14,341 nt of DNA. Origin: LC029 sp036676475. GTDB lineage: Bacteria > Bacillota > Bacilli > Aneurinibacillales > RAOX-1. Made by a program: the position numbers and the translations under genes. The stretch's first letter is position 1. Each line of letters starts with the position of its first letter. The notes beneath the pieces were generated by a model that saw only the letters and a program-made list of their open reading frames with translations, ran no database searches and had not been told where the DNA came from. The stretch lies in the NCBI GenBank assembly GCA_036676475.1, contig JAKFCU010000049.1:1-14341 (forward strand). Direction: 5' to 3'. Below are positions 13,121 to 14,341 of the stretch, in pieces.

Positions 13121-13597
13121 TTACATTCCTCCTAAAAGTCCTATTTTTACACCCTTAGCAATCATCGAACCGAATCCTTCCATTCCAAACCCTAAGATTA
13201 CCATGATGATAGCAATGGCTATTGCTATTTTTCTTGTATTTTTGTTATCTAATAAATTTTCCTTGAATACGATAATTGGAAGTACCATGCTTGCCAATAG
13301 CAGAATAAAGAAAATATGCTCTTTAACTTCCATAAAGAACGAATGTGCCCAAGGGAATTCGCCCGCTTTAATAATGAACTTATCACCAACATCCTTAACA
13401 CCATAGTAAACCCAATACCACCATCCTCCAATTAAATATGAAAGCCAAATAAATACAGTGGAAAGGACACTGGAAATTTCTAACCTCTTCAAATTGTCTT
13501 TGCTGAGATTTAATAGTTCCACCAATGCCCATACTGCTGCCAGGATTCCCATTACTCCAAAAATGACATGAGGCATCTCTGCGAATACTTCAAACAT
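13121..13597 (-). CDS. Multi-pass membrane protein of unknown function, four predicted membrane segments
   Basis: The 158-residue product has likely membrane segments at about 10-30, 42-64, 92-112 and 122-143. I choose the ATG at 13597-13595 because AGGGAGG lies 8 bases upstream; an in-frame upstream start at 13633 would add 12 charged residues without a ribosome binding site. His10, His85 (FPWAHSFF) and His94 (VKEHIFF) lie at or near membrane boundaries, and IGGWWYWVYYG (56-66) is highly aromatic. Such a pattern would fit a b-type heme or quinone protein, but I cannot assign a family. The second gene of the pair begins 1 base after its stop. Confidence 0.75.
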   Translation of the reverse strand: MFEVFAEMPHVIFGVMGILAAVWALVELLNLSKDNLKRLEISSVLSTVFIWLSYLIGGWWYWVYYGVKDVGDKFIIKAGEFPWAHSFFMEVKEHIFFILLLASMVLPIIVFKENLLDNKNTRKIAIAIAIIMVILGFGMEGFGSMIAKGVKIGLLGGM

Positions 13598-13749
13598 ATG
13601 TTTTACCTCCCTTGGTTTATCTGATATCAACATATGTAGTAATTACACAGTATGCGATTGAACAATTTTGACAAAAAGACGAATATTACATGGATTCTTG
13701 TCCTTCTTTGGAGGGGGAAGTTCATAGGACGTGGGAAGCCTGAAAAGGG

Positions 13750-13786
13750 AAAACGCCCTGAACTCGTTGGAGTTGGGGCGTTTTTT
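13750..13786. terminator. Rho-independent terminator, repeat of the thrC terminator
   Basis: AAAACGCCC-TG-AACTC (13750-13765), loop GTTG, GAGTT-G-GGGCGTTTT (13770-13784), then T residues on the plus strand. On the minus strand it follows the end of the SprT-like gene by about 25 bases and reads GGGCGTTTTCCCTTTT, so it probably ends that transcript. No plus-strand gene in front of it is supported. It shares both arms with the hairpin at 10765-10804. Confidence 0.8.
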
Positions 13787-13810
13787 ATGTTTGTGGAGTT
13801 TCATGTCCTA

Positions 13811-14308
13811 TTACTTTTCTACCTCTACTCTTAGTCCATCAGGAAAAATTAAGATATAAGCCCCAAACTCCAATGGTTTCTTGCAGCAACGGCTTATCAA
13901 TTTCTTTCGATCTTTTTTCTCCAGGCCCGTATAAGCTCTACAGGCCGTACACCGTGTGAGATACCCCTCATACATCGCGAGGGCAAATAATGGTGCCCCA
14001 ATCCGTTGGCATTCTTGTTTAAACACGTCTTCCTCGTCTTGAAACGGCTTCCCTTCGATATACAAATGATAATGGGCCAGTTCATGTTTAAGTGTCCCAA
14101 TCACATGCTGGGCTCCGAACTGGTTGTATTGCCACATACTTTGAACGATTCGTACTGGTTTATGGGTACGTTTGTCAAAAGAGAAGGATCCAGCAGCATT
14201 TTTTAAGGTTTTATCCCATTCAATGGGTACTTTGCATGGACGTCCGAAATAGGTAAGACTTAGTTGATTCCCGATCCAAGCGAGTTCTTTATTACTGCTC
14301 GTGTCCAC
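13811..14308 (-). CDS. SprT-like zinc metalloprotein domain protein
   Basis: The 165-residue product belongs to the SprT-like family (bacterial SprT, B. subtilis YdcK, and related to the protease domain of eukaryotic Spartan). The zinc-protease motif HELAH is at 75-79, inside TLKHELAHYHLYIEGKPF. The C-terminal zinc-ribbon region has CTAC (120-123) but only adjacent cysteines (141-142), not a clean CxxC, in the second half. The GTG at 14308 has AAGGACA only a few bases upstream, and the frame stays open to the window edge, so the true start may lie a little further out. Its substrate is unknown. A terminator follows at 13750-13786. Confidence 0.85.
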   Translation of the reverse strand: MDTSSNKELAWIGNQLSLTYFGRPCKVPIEWDKTLKNAAGSFSFDKRTHKPVRIVQSMWQYNQFGAQHVIGTLKHELAHYHLYIEGKPFQDEEDVFKQECQRIGAPLFALAMYEGYLTRCTACRAYTGLEKKDRKKLISRCCKKPLEFGAYILIFPDGLRVEVEK

Positions 14309-14341
14309 TGTCCTTATGGATTGTTCACAGAAGGCAGATCT

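Noticed and set aside
13652..13834. 60-codon plus-strand frame over the terminator at 13750-13786
   Set aside because: It reads through a strong terminator hairpin and overlaps the end of the SprT-like gene; no ribosome binding site.
1..14341. CRISPR arrays, tRNA and rRNA genes
   Set aside because: I saw no regularly spaced repeats, tRNA cloverleaf signatures or rRNA segments on either strand.

Overview
The window looks like chromosomal DNA from a spore-forming-type Gram-positive bacterium of the order Bacillales. The grounds are near-perfect AGGAGG-type ribosome binding sites on almost every gene, TTG and GTG starts with strong Shine-Dalgarno sites, tight operon packing, and a urease order (ureABCEFGD) known from aerobic bacilli. 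I cannot name the genus. Base composition varies: the urease block is visibly richer in G+C than the bluB and membrane-protein region on the right.

Layout. Positions 1-121 resemble the end of an insertion sequence whose transposase would start just off the left edge on the minus strand. Positions 137-2622 (minus) are pxpB-pxpC-pxpA, the prokaryotic ATP-dependent 5-oxoprolinase, with a good SigA-type promoter at 2730-2758. Positions 2879-3442 (minus) hold three tiny unannotated genes of 50, 58 and 52 codons, each with a strong ribosome binding site, closed by a terminator. Positions 3620-8875 (minus) are the complete urease operon ureA-B-C-E-F-G-D, followed by a 78-codon gene of unknown function and a hairpin. 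Positions 9298-10707 (plus) are a long-form threonine synthase, divergent from urease. Positions 10708-11600 are gene-poor, with several hairpins, one small gene and possible mobile-element debris. Positions 11616-12563 (plus) are a promoter, cobalamin riboswitch, terminator and bluB, which makes the lower ligand of vitamin B12. Positions 12564-12801 are a convergent intergenic region with a possible structured RNA and a strong terminator. Positions 12802-13597 (minus) are two adjacent small membrane proteins with histidines. Positions 13811-14308 (minus) are a SprT-like zinc protein.

How the genes fit together. The left two thirds concern nitrogen: urease releases ammonia from urea, and PxpABC turns 5-oxoproline into glutamate. 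No nickel transporter, urea transporter or nitrogen regulator is visible in the window. BluB under a B12 riboswitch indicates that the cell makes or finishes cobalamin in the presence of oxygen. The thrC gene stands alone, without hom or thrB.

I found no clear new defence or mobile system. The parts least explained by known families are the three-peptide block, the 78-codon gene after ureD, the membrane-protein pair, the repeated leader in front of ureA, and the structured interval after bluB.
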